This document shows, piece by piece, positions 30,601-45,600 of a stretch of 64,000 nt of DNA (the stretch's first letter is position 1; the number at the start of each line of letters is the position of its first letter). Both the position numbers and the translations under genes were made by a program. The notes beneath the pieces are model-generated. The model had not been told where the DNA came from and made no database searches. It worked only from the letters and a program-made list of their open reading frames with translations. Source of the stretch: Brienomyrus brachyistius (taxonomy: Eukaryota > Chordata > Actinopteri > Osteoglossiformes > Mormyridae); the NCBI RefSeq assembly GCF_023856365.1, contig NC_064539.1, positions 13,777,519 through 13,841,518 of the forward strand, written 5' to 3'.

Positions 30601-33600
30601 CACCTGTGCAACAGATACGATACGTTTGCAAAGAATATGCTGGATATGAAACACCGGCGAAGTAACTGTTATATCCATCAAGCTGCAATCAAGCATCATA
30701 ATAAGCAATTTGAATTCCTTTGAATATATGTTGAATGCTTACAGTAGGTACTATACCTGTAAATGAAGATTAAGTCAAACAGAGGGAAACCTGTTTAATT
30801 AGTGATCCTAGACGATTCACTTAGAAGCCTTGTCTTGTTTGTTGTAGAGTTGCATTTGGATTCAGAGATGAGTACGAGTCTCTCCTTAGGCTCTAGAGCC
30901 AATTCAACCTACTTTAACGCTACAAAACACAGTTGCTCGCATGTGCTGGGGTACTGATGTTTCCTGGAATTAGTCACATTTTTTTAGCTTCTGATAAATT
31001 GTTAATTTCTAATAAAATTTTCTTAAAATTACTTAATTTGAAGACGTACGTTATAGCAGTATTTGGAAAAGATGTTGAATATTATAAATGCATTGGTATT
31101 AAGAAATACAGAAAATAAATGACAAACTGAAACAATTAGGCCAGAGGATGGAATGGAATTTGAAAAGAGCAGATGTGCAAGCGACCAGAAATTGAATATG
31201 GTGAGCCTGCTTATTATTTCATTAAACAAGTGGTTCTCAACCCTGGTCCTGACAGGTCACAACATGTGCCAGCTTTCAGCCTACCAAAGCAATTATGTGC
31301 TCCATGAAAGTAATTATTATGCTAATTAAACCTATTTAGTCCTCTTCCTCTTTAATAAGGTTATTAGTGTAAGCCAATAATAACCTTTTTAAAAAGGAGG
31401 AAAAGCTTAGACATCTGCACACTGCTGCCTGCCAGAAGCAGGGTTGAGAACCTAATGTGCTGGATAACAATTCAATCCTTCATTCGTTTATTAATTCAAC
31501 TTGTTTAACTGCTTGTCCTATTCAGGGTCGAGGGGGTCCGGAGCCAATGTTGGAAGCTACAGGCATAAGGCAGGGAACAGCCTAGGATGGGGCGCCAACC
31601 CATTCGCATGGCACACACACTATTCACACACACACATAAACAAAAACGATCAGTAATCATTTGAGTAAAAATGTAAATATTCATTTGACATTTATGTATT
31701 ATGTGGTCCACAATTAAACAAGTGTTTGAATAGTAAACTGAAATACTAGAATAGAAACAATGTACTTTTGCTGTCCTCACAAAGCTTGCGAATGTGCCAT
31801 GCCTGTACAGTATGACCTCACTGATATCCAATCATCACCCATCCATCATCACTGATATCCAATCACCACCCACCCATCATCACTGACATCCAGTCTCCAC
31901 CCATTCATTGTTACTGATATCAGGCAGGAATTTTTGGATACATGGGTGTATGATTTCACACTGATTTAAACAAACCTTTAAAACTACTTTATAGCAGCTA
32001 AGACCATTGTTGGAAAACTTTCCACACAGTAGGTAGTAAAGCAGAAATGCAGTTAATATGACCTGTGATTTACCATGTGATTGGCACTAGTGTAAGGAGT
32101 GCTGTCTGTTACTGTCTCAAATGGGGACCTGGTTCCACTTGTATCTGTAGGGGCTGCCACCTCCCAGCCAAAGCGGATGGAGTTGTGGTTGATCCCTTCC
32201 TCCCTGCAGCTTTCCTTCATCACAGAGTACTTGGGATGGTGGGGATCACATGGGATCACACATACTAGGGGGTATCCTGACGTAGGAGATTTTGAAGGGC
32301 CTTCCTTTGGCACCTCTTGGATATGGTCGTAATCAGACAAGGAGACCACCTACAAAATGTGCCAAACAAGGTGGCTCAGTTCCTGTTTCTGCAAGAATTG
32401 CTTACACAATTAAACAGACATTTGTTTCCATCAACAGATATATGAAAACTAACAAAAAAAAGCCAATTCTCATCATCTGAGAAAAACACTTTTTTTCTTT
32501 TTTTTTGTTATAAAAACATTTCCAGCTTGCTTTAGTTAAGTAAAAATATGTATATAGTGGAAATGTTTATAGTGCAATATTTGTAGCACATAACTGCTAT
32601 GAATGACATTTTGAACAGTTAGCAAAAGCTGTGGCCTGTGGGTAAAAAATCAGTAATCTTAGCATGAACATGTGAAGTTTAACTAATATCCTATTAATAA
32701 GATATCAAAAGGACACAGTTCCCCTTAAAGCTTTTATAATACATATATTATTTCATGCACTAAGCAATAATTAACCCATACAATGGGAGGGGCAGGAAGA
32801 ATGAGATTTCCTGAAGACTGCTGATGAAGTATGGTCACTGTTGCTATAGTGATCTCTCCAAGTACCGCCTTCAGAGGTTCCTCAGGACCTAAGATAACTG
32901 AGAATAACTTGTGCCACTCTCGGTCCTCACTGAACAAAATCTCAATGTTGAAGACAATATGGTCCATTCCTTCAGAAAAAAAGACAAATTCTATCATACA
33001 ATATACTTTTTTATAAGCAAAAATGCTACACATTAATTACACTAACAAATATGTTTGCTTTTCTGCAAAGCTTAATTTGCTTATGTAATTTATCTTATAT
33101 CACCAAATGTAACTAGGTATAACTGCAACAGCAGTGAACAAATTGGCAATGAAATGAATATCCCAGGTTATTAGCTTAAGAAATACTGACCAGGATTGAA
33201 CTGGAGAACCATGCTTTTGGGATTGTAGTCCACACCAGATAGGGCTGAGCCATCCCTGGTGCTGCAATGCACCACAGAAGTCTCATTCTGATCGCCTCTT
33301 CGGATCACTTTTATGCCCAGAACCCGTGTGTCCTCAGAACCTTCAAGGTCTTGTACTTGAAACTCATACTTTGCATCTTTAAATTCAATTGTGGGAACTG
33401 TAGAAGAGAGCAGACACTGCTAGCAAAACAACCTTAGTGATAATCCCATACCCAGAGTGTTCTTCATTTAATTGATTTCAGAAGGGTTTAATTACACTGC
33501 GAGTGATCTTGTACAAGCTCTTGCGTCAGCAGATGTACGTGCTTATAAAACAGATGTGCATCATCCCAGTGTCCCACTGATCAGATTAATTAATTTACTT

Positions 33601-36600
33601 TCTATAAATTAAAATTTTGCAGATGATTTTACTACATTTTTCTGTCACATTGTCAGTCCACACCAGTGTTCCACAGTTCCGGTCCTGGAAGGCCAGTTTG
33701 CAATACAGTGTACACCTTATTCAGTGTGGTGTGTTTGAGAAGGGAAGTCTGTGAACTATGTTGCAGCCTATCTCTCCAGGAATTGGGGAACCCCGGTCTG
33801 CACAAACTCCTTCACTTACCATCCTCATCATTGGTGATGGTAACAATAACAACACGATTCATGCCCACCAGTGCCCCAGTGGATCTGCCGCCCTCTGGAT
33901 CCCCCAAGTGTACCCGAAACGTCTCCTGGGGTTCAAATACTGAGTCATCATGGATCCAGATGGTGCAGTTTTTCACCTTAGAAAAAACAATGCTTTTAAA
34001 ATTCACACTGAAAAAACAACCAGAATGACCACTTCAATAGCTTCAACAGACTACTGGATTACATTTTGTTTGTTTTGCAGTCACTTGTGACCAAGGTCAA
34101 TTTGCAATAAAACTTTGTGCTATACAGTTTATCCATTGTGGGTACAAGAGTGGTAGATCTGTGGGGTGGCATCTGCAATTTAACAGAATTAATAATTAAT
34201 TTTTATAAGGGTTATCCTGTCTTAAGGCACATCAAACATAATCTCCCAGGTTTAGAGTACCATGTAGGCTACCCCTCCAGAAAATGATGGTTTGTTCCAC
34301 ATCAGCCCCATCTCCCTTTCATTTCCTCTTGGCTAGTGCTGGGAATAACATCTCTTTGAAGCTTTGACCTGGATCTTATGGCTCTGTTCATTTCCTCCTT
34401 ATGGCTCTGTTCATTTCCTCCTTATGGGTCTGTTCATTTCCTCCTTATGGCTCTGTTCATTTACTCCTTATGGGTCTGTTCATTTCCTCCTTATGGCTTG
34501 TTCATTTCCTCCCCATGGCTCTTTTCATTTCCTCCTTTTGGCTCTGTTAATTTCCTCCTTATGGCTCTGTTCATTTCCTCCTTATGGCCCTGTTCATTTC
34601 CTCCCCTTGGCTCTGTTAATTTCCTCCTTATGGCTCTGTTCATTTCCTCCTTATGGCTCTGTTCATTTCCTCCTTATGGCTCTGTTCATTTACTCCTTAT
34701 GGGTCTGTTCATTTCCTCCTTATGGCTTGTTCATTTCCTCCCCATGGCTCTTTTCATTTCCTCCTTTTGGCTCTGTTAATTTCCTCCTTATGGCTCTGTT
34801 CATTTCCTCCTTATGGCTCTGTTCATTTCCTCCCCTTGGCTCTGTTCATTTCCTCCTCATGGCTCTGTTAATTTCCTCCTTATGGCTCTGTTCATTTCCT
34901 CCTTATGGCTCTGTTCATTTCCTCCTCATGGCTCTGTTCATTTACTCCTTATGGCTCTGTTCATTTCCTCCTTATGGCTCTGTTCATTTCCTCCCCTTGG
35001 CTCTGTTCATTTCCTCCCCTTGGCTCTGTTCATTTCCTCCCCTTGGCTCTGTTCAGTTCCTCCTTATGGCTCTGTTCATTTCCTCCTTATGGCTCTGTTC
35101 ATTTCCTCCCCTTGGCTCTATTCATTTCGTCCTTATGGCTCTGTTCATTTCCTCCTTATGGCTCTGTTCATTTCCTTATGGCTATGTTCATTTCCTCCTT
35201 ATGGCTCTGTTCATTTCCTCCCCTTGGCTCTGTTCATTTCCTCCCCTTGGCTCTGTTCATTTCCTCCTTATGGCTCTGTTCATTTCCTTCATTTTTCTTA
35301 GGGGGCGAGATTTACTAGGTACATCTGTGAAATAATCACTAAGATAATGGTAGGGCAAGACTTGAATCAGATTCAGACTTGCATATGTGAACTAAGTATA
35401 GCAGCAGTTCTGGGTAGTCAAATGAGGAGTTAAAAAATAATAGCAATGTGTGTGTTTTTCTGTTAGCCTGCGCACCCTCTAGGGCAACCCTCTAGGCCGG
35501 TACGTCTGCTACTTTCCTGATTTTCCATACTGTAATAAAATTCGGACTTAAAATGACTTAATTATAGCAATATATATTTCATAACATTTAAATATGGCTG
35601 CCAGTCAAATTGTGCACTTCCTGTATGTTTACATGAATAACATAGCACCCACTCACTGCACAAAGTATGCTGATCTCTTTAATGGTCCGTCATAGTCCTT
35701 TAGTCTAAACACAACCTAAAATTGCCAAACACAGCAAAAACCACTAATGTTCATATTGAATCTGTCACATCATCTGTATCTCTCCATGTATTTCAGCACA
35801 TATACTGCGAATACACACAATTCACAGCATTCTTGGCCTACGCAATAAAATGAGCCCTAATATGAGCCTATCTGTTCAGCTTTCATGAAATAGCATTCAT
35901 TTTCATTCAGCCACCTCGTAATATGGGGATCACAGACCCTCCTTTTTGAAGGACCTCTCAGGTACCCAATATCGGACAGTTCCTCAAAAACAGAAAGAAA
36001 TAAATAGCCAGTAAAAAGAGTTTAACGACATATCACAAGCACCACCTTATTTTAAAGCTATGCTGTAAAACAGCTTCATAGTGTTGGTTACAGTCATTGC
36101 AGCCATAGCTGGCCAATCAGTAGGGGGGCACACCAGGAATACTTTTAAAAAGTAGGATATAAAGTCGGGAATGGAATTAAGCAGAAAAACTATAATTAGA
36201 CACAATGAAGGCATTTTTTATACTTTTATTAGACTAGGTAAATTGGACATGGTGTGGGAAAAGCTGACCAAACACCACTGTCATTCAGTGAATCGAGACA
36301 AGATTTATAGCAATTGTTTCCAAGGGTGAGAACTTTCAAAATGATGTTTTTTGACAGTAGCATGGGTCTCCAAAATGCTTATCTTTCAAGAGAATTCCAC
36401 AACATCATTTCTGTGAGTGTGAGTTTGTTTACGATTCGAGTTTGTTTATCCAAGCAAGTAAAACTTTTGGAAATCGATTTGCATTTGGTTAGCATCTCAT
36501 GACTGTTAGGATGCAAACTAGAGCATGCTTGCACATGTTGTGCATGTTGTTCTGATTTTTTAAGCGTTATATTTCTGGCAGCTCCTACTTATCCTCTATT

Positions 36601-39600
36601 TTTCAGATAGCAGGTGCGGAATACTTAAACTGCATCTAAAACATTAGCTAGAATGTTGAACTACAGTTGTGTATCAGGAGTGGGAGAAAGGTAAATAAAT
36701 TATTGTTATTATATTCAATAAAATTCCAGTGTAAATTCTATTTAAAATCTGTGCAAAGTTTCCTAGATCCATCCCTGGAGTACATTATGTCTACTGAATT
36801 AGTGTAGCTTAAGAACCTCTCAAAGATACAACAATAGAACTAGTGTTGATCATTGGACCAGGAGACTAATAGTCACAAATGATTGGAATTCTTTTGAAAA
36901 TCCACAAAAGCACTACCTTCTCTCCCACCAGGAAGGTAATGCGTGACTCATCACCGTTTCTTCTTTCCCCAAAGTCTTCTGTTGCTGATGCTGACAGGTT
37001 CTCGGTATAACATCTGACAGAGGAGGTGAAAGTCAAGTCTCCAGAGCGGACTATGGGGAGGTGCAGGAGGTGAGCTGTCTCCTTCACCGAATAGACGGCC
37101 TCCTCAAACTGCATACTGGGAACTAAAAATATAAATGCAACGCACAAAAATCGCTACACCATAAATATATCAAAAAGGCATTACCTATTCCTGTGTAGTT
37201 AAGAATACATACTGTCCTGAAAGGTGTCTATGATGATTACTGATGCCTCAAATGGTTCAGTGAGCATCGCCCCCTCTGGTGAGCTGAGGAATACCACAAA
37301 GGATTCCATCCCCTCAATGACTGGCAGGTGCCCATCATCTTTTATTGCCAAACTACAGTTCTGTAAATAAAAAGGCAGGTGAAATTCTCTTAGATACAAC
37401 ATGGCAACCTACGTTTAAATTTAGACTCAATATAGCTGTGCTACATCACAATGAATCTGGCAGGTAGTATGGACCCCAGTTTGTCCCATGAGGGAGGATC
37501 AGGTGACCAATTTTATCCAAATTGATTTGTTCCAATGTGCTTTATTCTTTTTAATTTGCATTTATTGAGAAACCCAGTTTTTCTCTCACCCCTGTAACTC
37601 CAACTTTGGTATACCACAAATCATAAGATTTGGAATCTGTGCAATGGAATCTTTTGACCTGGAAGCTTTGCTCCGAAGTTAATTGATTGATTGACACCTG
37701 GTTGGCCACTCTCCTTCCTCCAGTGCCATGTCTCTGTTTAAACATTTCCATATTATCTTTCAATACAGTGAATACCGTCCACCAAACCTGCTCTTTCTCC
37801 CCAGGCTTGAACTCCACCTTCTTGGAGCTGGGGATGTAGTCTACACCAGATGTGGCAGACATGGCGTCTGAGGGCTTTGTGACACACCACACAGATGCCA
37901 TCGAAGAGAGTTTGCTGCCTCGCCGCAAGACTGGAATCTCTATGGTGCCTGAGTGGACAAATGATCCATTATAGAGAGAACAATAAACTCCTTTGAAACT
38001 CTTTATTGATTCATTTTCGTTCTTGGTTAGGTTGAAGGATACAAAACATTGTCACCTGCATCCTCTGCGTACATAAAGGACTTGTTTCCCAAAAATACAG
38101 TAGGGACCTCATTACGTCCATCAATCACCACTTTGGCAGTGGTTATCTGCCCCAGATGGGCATTATCTGAGGCCTCGGACAGAACCAGCTCAAACTCCTT
38201 GAATGTTTCATACTCCGCATCGAGCTTCACGTCACAGGTGGACTCACTCACACCAACCGCAAAAATGATCCTATTCGTAATGGGCATCCTACTGGTGCTG
38301 AAATCACCAGGCTCCATAGCACGTGTCCAGCTTTCCTGGGAGGACCCTGACATAGTGTGGCAGAGTGCGGACACAATGCTGCCCGTGTCACCTAAACAAG
38401 ACGAGACACATTTCAAACATCAGAATCAAAAGAAACAAACTGAACAGAAAAGCGTAACGGCCCTGATCCCAAGATCCACTGAACCCCAGCTATCCCATCC
38501 GGGGCAAAACAAGCTATAGTCCTGTGCAAAGATCTAAAACAGGGGTAACCAACATCGTGCCCATGGGCACCAGGATGCCCCCAAGGACAAAAAAGATCGC
38601 CTGCGGACCTGTTCTAAAAATAGCACAATTCACCAGTGAGCAGTGTCTAAAATTTAAGTTTATCCTGTTGCTATTCTTTTTTAATCACATTTGCATTTAT
38701 ATAGATTTGAAAATGACAATATCTAAAAAAAGTATTTAAAACATGTTTATTATACATGAAGTTTAGATTTAGTTTAAGAGGGCATTTCAAACTGGTAGCC
38801 CGTTTGTATGGCTCAGTACCTGTGAAGTAGCTCTCAGTTTCAAAAAGGTTGGTGACCCCTGGTCTAAAGAAATGCAGTCAAAGGAAATGTTGGGACTATT
38901 TACATGGGCACTAAGTGTATATTTGCTCAGAAAAAATACAATTTAACAGCAGAATGTATGCAAATAAATGATAACAGTGAAAAACTACAAGAATTTCTTC
39001 TGTTCTCCAAATAGTTACTGATATCTAGAAGAACACCAATTTAGTTCCCAAACCTCTCCTCGGGGGCACCTCAGCTATTCCATGTATTCATTCAATTTCA
39101 CCACCAATTCAATTAATTAACTTAATTAGTTAAATAACTTTAGGTATTGAGTAGTCAAACAGAGCGTGCAAGTGGCTGAGTCAACAAATGCAGTACATGT
39201 GCATATTGGATGGGTACTGCACCTACTGGAATGACTTTAAAATGACTATATTAATACATTTTTAAAAACATAAAATCATACATTTACACCAAAATGAAGA
39301 TCATTTAAATTTTATGTATGAAAGCTATTACTGCATAGATCATACATATTGCAAATTAGGTACACTGTCAGAAAAAAGTACCAATTTGTACCTTTGAGGG
39401 TATAATTACTTTTCACTGGGCTGTACTCTCAAGGATCTGCCTTAGTTGTAAGTAAATGTACCTTTTAGTCCAATATAAGGAACAGAAATGGACATTAATG
39501 AACATTTTTGTACCATTGGGAGTACATTAATGTGAGTACAAAACTGTACCAGGGCTGTACCTTTTCTGACAGTACAGAACCTTAAACTTTTGGCCAATGT

Positions 39601-42600
39601 AAATAGAGAAGGACATAAACCTGAACATTTCTACTTATAAACATACTAACCCTTTCTCTCAACAGGAGCAGAAAGAAAACCAGCACCCTCATTGATGTGG
39701 TAAACAGACTTTTGGAATTGCACCATGGGTTTGTCCTCCACGTCAACAATGTGGACCACAGCTTGAAATGTCTCACCCAGCAGGACACAGACTGGCCTGC
39801 TCAGCTCCACGTGGAAGCTCTCAATATTCTCAAACATCTGGTCGTCCTTAATAATAATGGTGCATACTGCAGTGTCTTCTCCATGATTAAAGATAATCTG
39901 TGGTAGTGGGGCAGATAACGTGTTCATCAATTCATATGACAGATACTTCCTTCAATGTACCAATAACACCCAAAGCACCTTTTTATCAGATGCCTTTATT
40001 CAAAATAAACCAGTGTTTGGAGCAATTGGGGTCAAGGGCCTAAGAAAAACAAAGCTGAAACAATTCTTTCAACCACAGGATTTGAACTGGCGACCTTCTG
40101 ATCATGACCATGGAGTCCTAATCCACTGAGTCATGCATCACCTGACAGTTGTTCGATGGCACATCTCTCAAAGAATTTCCTGGACTTTCCTTCCTTATTT
40201 TATCCACAAAAGAATACGCATACGACAATATAACTTTATTTCAGACAGTGATAGACTGAAGACTGAAGTTAGATGATTCATGGGTACTGGGTTACCAAAT
40301 TAATGGGCTCATATTTTTGCCTGAAGTTTATCTGGATGAAATTTGGTCAATATGCTGTAAACAGCAAGGAGTGTAGGGTAGGCTATAAATTGGGATACAA
40401 CAATCAATATAAGAAATTACATGAAAATAAATCAAACGTAGGAGAGAAAGTAGGAAATATACTATACAATGTCACAGTCTCTAGGGACCAGTCTTTTGCA
40501 GTGAATATTGTCTTAGTACCATACAACTCTATCAAATTGTTGAGAAACTTCTGAAAGGTTTGTAATGTTTTCTTATTTTGTTTACAGAGCAGACAGCTTA
40601 GTGGTAAGCTGAAGCCATGAATTGTTACTTTAAGTAATGTCACTTTACTTAATAGGCATAAATTTACTAGTGTGAATCAGCCGCTTTCATTTGTGTGTAA
40701 TGCCGCATAACTGGAATATGTGATGGCAATTAATACTAACACACTGGAATTAAAACAAGTGTCTGTATAAGGAGCTATATTGTGATGGGAGGCTCAGTAG
40801 CTACACTGAAGTAATGTAGGCCTAGTCCCTATCCATCTTCTAAACACTTATCCCTGTCAGTGTCACAAGGGAGCGTGGTGATAATTTAGAAACAGCAAAG
40901 AGCCCACCTGCATGTCTTTAGATTTCAAGGGGATGCTGGACCAGTGTTTATCAATCTGGCCAGACAGTTCATATTTTTGGCCCCTCCCAGCTCCCTACCA
41001 GGAGCTGGAAGAGAGCAAAAACATGGACTGTCTGGGGGTCCCTGAGTACTGGTTTGAGAAACACTGTGGTATTGAACCTGGAGGAAACCTGGGTGAGACA
41101 GGGGGCAAGCTTCACACCCACAGAGTGGAGACAGAATTTGAACCCCATACTGTAAGCATAGAGGAGATAAGAAACAGTGCTACTTCTTTGGCCTGAAAAT
41201 CCATCCATTCCCTGTACCTGTACCCTAAGGAGGGTTATGGGAGTCTGGAGACTATCCTGGACGCTATGGGCAGAAGGCAGGGAACAACCCAGGATGGGAC
41301 ATCAACTTATCAGAGGGCAAACGCACACATGCACACCTACAGGCAATTTGGCAACTTGATAATTAACCTTGGCATGTTTTTGGACTGTGGGTGGAAACCA
41401 GAGTACTTGGAAGAAACCCCTGATGATGTGGAGAGAACATGGTGGATACTCGAACCTTGGTCCCAGAGGTGTGAGGCTACAGTGTTACCCAGTCCTGATA
41501 ATTAGCATGATATTACCAATGAAATATATTAGTCATGCCTGTGAGTCACACTAGCAGCTGGTGTTGCTACTCCTCCAAGGTCAATCCCTTTAAAACAAAA
41601 AGAGGTGTGTCTCTGTGAAAGTGTCTTCGCTAATCTGCAGAGCAGCATCCCGTCATTCTCCTTGAATCTCACAGCTCCCAGAAGATGCATCATACCTGCT
41701 CAGCAAACTCCACATAATCCTGCTGCCCCAGGCTGGCGGCCACACCGACGGTTGCTGTGCCCTGTCCGGTCTGGCACGTCACGGATGCTTGCTGCTTAAG
41801 GTTCCCTCTCCTGCGCACTTTCACTGCCACGGAGCCAGCATCCTCACTGACACTGTAACTATACATAATTACATGACAGTGACATTAGACACTGTAATAA
41901 CTACATATGATGTATCTAGAGGCACATGAACATGGTTGGAGGTCCCTGGGCTATTTCAGTAGTCATCAAGTCACCCTTGGATAGATCTGACCTTCAAACA
42001 CAAGTTAAAATACATATGCCAGACATGCACTCACCTTGCACGTTCAAAGGCGACGACGGACCACTCAATATGGAACTCACTGCCATTAATCACATTCCCT
42101 TTGTTGTCATTCACCGAAAAACTGAAGCTATCCAAGGTTTCGTGGACACTCTCCACATTGAGGACATAATAAATCAGCCCCAGGTTAATGTCAGCTGAAG
42201 GGGTAAGATCGTAAACATTTATTTATTGAAATGTTACATACAATACAAACACTCCTTGATTTGATTCAAAGAAGAATGTGTCATCACTTAAAACGGTGTG
42301 GCCTTTTAGGTTTACATTCCTTTTCTGAAGCTTTTATTATTTGCAGATCATTGTTCATGCACTGGAGTTTATTTTGTATAAACAAACAATCAATTATTGT
42401 TAAAAATAACAACCAAGCAATAAATTGGGGCAAAATGTGCAGCAAAGGATGATTCAGATACCTTGTGTGAAAGTGTTAATAGCCATTCCATTGTTATATT
42501 TTGTCAAAACTCCATGTTTAGGCTCACTCAGGACATTGTATGTCACCTGTCTCTCATCCGTCTCTGGGTTTACTGAGAGGAGCTCCTCCTTGGAGATAAT

Positions 42601-45600
42601 ACTGGCCACCTGAACTCAGAAAATGTGCCATTTATGTTAAAATACTGACCATGGAGTAAGTGAAATGCTTTTTAGTAACTACACAATCCAGTAGGGGGAG
42701 TAAGTGAGACACTTGATGGTTTTCATTGAATTTGTTGTTCCATAATATGACTAATCTGTCTGTCTATCTATCTGTCTGTCTATCTGTCACTACTATTTAA
42801 TAAACAACTTGTCATACATTCACATTAAGAACAATACCTTCTGAGTTTTGACACTGTGTTTACCTTATTGTCCATGTAATCTAGCAACTGCAAACCCAGG
42901 TTAGTGACAAGCCTCAGTGCACCATCCTTCACCAGAGCAATAACAGTGTTCCTCTTGGAAATTGCAGCAACAATCTGAAACACATATAAGAAAGCTGTGA
43001 AGTGAACAATGTGTCCCATCCATCTTCCAGCTGCCTCTCCTGGCCAGGGTCACAGGGTGGCCTGGAGCCTATCCCAGGCAACACAGGGTACAATGTGAAG
43101 GTACACCATAGTTGGGATGCCGGTCCATCACAGCACACATACCCATCAGAGGAAACCTGTACAGCACATGAAGAACATGCAAGATCCACAAACACTGTAA
43201 GGCAACAGTACGACCCACTGAGGCACCATGCGGCTCCCATCAGGCAGCATATTTACACATTTATACATATGAGAGCTTGTGATTTGATGCATGAAACTGC
43301 ATGCCTGTAAGATCAAGTGCTTCAGCCACATAGATGGTAAGGCCTGCCAGCCCAGAAACATGGGCAGCATTCAGAAGTTTTAGGTTTATGTTTTTAAAAT
43401 AAATTGATAAAAGTATGGCCAGCATTTGGTTCTGTATTGCTCACCCCCCCTCCACCACCACCTGAGATTTGTCAGTAATGAAAAGGATGCTGCCATTGTT
43501 AAAAGGATTATTGGGAGGAGCTCAGCAGATTATAACGGTTATGTCCCCACAAAATGCCTTCAATCAGGGCTAAAGAGGAAAGGAGGACGATGCGAGGCTC
43601 ATCAACAATACATGTGTAAGGAAGGACATATTCTGAGAGACCTCATATAATAGCACATGGCAGTTTGATGATAATGGAGCAGACACTGCTGTAGCATACC
43701 AAAAAGAAGAGAACAGAAAACCACTCCAGTTCCTTCAGTACATACTAATAACAAGATAATTTCAATCAGGGACAGCAGGTAAAAAATGCGGTTTACATGG
43801 ATTTTTAACCTGAAAAACGTTCTTCTCAATTCCAGTACCAAATCTGGATTTTTCCAGGAAACAGTGAGTTGTTTATATATAGAACATTTTAAATGACTTC
43901 AGATAATGGCATCAAATAAGCAACAATATAACAACATACATGTAGTCATATATATAGGTATAGAATGTATCACTGTTTAATCTATTTTTAGACAGTAGCT
44001 AATAATATCTGCTGAGAATGAATCATCTGCATGATGTAACATATTCAGACTGGGTGTTTATGCAGCACAAGGGATCCTTCTGCTTCCTGACTATTCTCCT
44101 TACTTCATTCTCTTGATCTGCCACTCGGTTGACTCCATCACCACCATCGACGTTGCCACGGTTGTGCCCGGTGGCTATGCCAACCCGCTGGTGAGGCCGA
44201 GGGACCAATGCAAGCTTCAATGCAACAGAGTCCACCTAGGAACATTTAATAAAGGAAACGGAATTGTGGTCAAGCTAAAAAAAAGGATTGGGGAATGTTT
44301 CCCCCATAATGCACTGCGACACACTTGCGTTCTCTTCGAGGCATTAATGAACTCCGGCAGGATTGTCTCCGTCACGTGTAAATGTTTCTCCTCTCTTTTT
44401 CTTTTTGTAAGAGCCTCCCTCCCATTGTCTAAAGACGAAGGGGTAATAGGCAATGTCTTGGTGATCTACAGAAAACAAAGAAAAATGAGGCTTTGAAGAC
44501 ATTATTCTCAAACAAAATCAGCGACGTGACATTTTGAGATCTGTGAGAAGATTGCAAGAAGTCATTAGGAGAAAATTGCCTACTGCAACTGGTTTACAAA
44601 AAATGGTGTCCAAATGAGTGAAAACCAAAGTTTGTAGTGTGCAGGCTAAGCCATTTGCCCAGGCACATTTTATTTCATCAGGTCACTGTGTCCAAAAAAG
44701 AACCATGTATTCTTTAGCAGCCGCACCTCATTAAAGCTGTCTGACAAGGTGAAGGTGGAATCATCCACGTGCTTTTTCTCTTCGCTGTTGTGTGTATACT
44801 GTGCCAGACTGCCTGGAGCAAAGGTATTAATATGTGTCCCTGAAACATAATCATGCAAAAAAAAGTATGAATCCATGCAAAGGAAACATCTGTCCACCTG
44901 CTGATTTCCTTTTGTGGCCTATTCACTGCAGCCTTGTTGTCAAGACAGGCATAAACCACGCATAGCTAAACAAGTTGTATGATGTTTTCAAGTTACTGAT
45001 TTGTTGCATATTTAAGTGACCTTCGGAGTGACGGGAGTAAGGCAGCTTATCATTATTTCAGACAAACACCATTAGCGGGTAACTGACAGGCATCTCTTTG
45101 TGTTCAAGCAGATTCCCCCATACAGTACACGGTTTGCACAGCTCAAAACTAAATGACATACACAGGGGTATTTGTTCCCTGGAAAAAAAGACACTGGATT
45201 AAGTTTCACTATAAAAGGTAAGGGCATTATTAGAGGAACTGAAATATTCATAATACTGAGCTATTATTTACATCAGTAATGATCTATCTGGAAGATGGCA
45301 GCAACATTATTAGAGAACACGCACATGCAATGACACACACTGATACACATACACACTTATACACACACTGCTGAAGAGTGAAGGCATTGAGGGCAAACAA
45401 ATTAAAATTCATGAAGAGTGTAAGGATTCCAGCTCCTTGTCACAGGGAAACAAGCACAGAAGCTGTTTTTTTTTTTTGTACTTTGGAAGGAAGCCTGATC
45501 TGCAGCGCTGGCTATTTCTAGATGCAAAAAGTGATTAGTACTGCATCATTGATGGAAACTTTAATTTGGGTTGCAATAGTGATGATGCTGGAGGAGACAT

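Larger units (their letters stand above)
38517..39599. mobile_element. Second Tc1/mariner-like non-autonomous copy, interrupted
   Basis: The left end 'agtcctgtgcaaagatct' and the right end 'aacttttggccaatg' match those of the 13053-14718 element, with TA at 38515-38516 and 39600-39601. The inner blocks 'tatttgctcagaaaaaa', 'cccaa.cctctcctc.ggg' and 'ttacaccaaaatgaagatca' also match. It is split by the hAT-like element at 38540-38861 and a third MITE at 39364-39573. Confidence 0.65.
39898..41695. other. fras1: fras1 intron w19-w20
   Basis: No exon. Contains a repeat fragment at about 40016-40140 ('gagcaattggggtcaagg'), a MITE-like copy at 40950-41068 and a diverged retroposon at 41195-41510. 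Confidence 0.6.

Noticed and set aside
30374..30723. Plus-strand frames of 71 and 114 codons
   Set aside because: Antisense shadows of fras1 exon w29, which has strong family similarity on the minus strand.
34364..35335. 323-codon open frame on the plus strand and its overlapping partners
   Set aside because: Entirely a translation of the 23-bp minisatellite; all three frames are open and no start, splice or domain signal supports a protein.
44113..44496. Plus-strand 127-codon open frame
   Set aside because: Antisense to the damaged fras1 exon; no recognisable domain.
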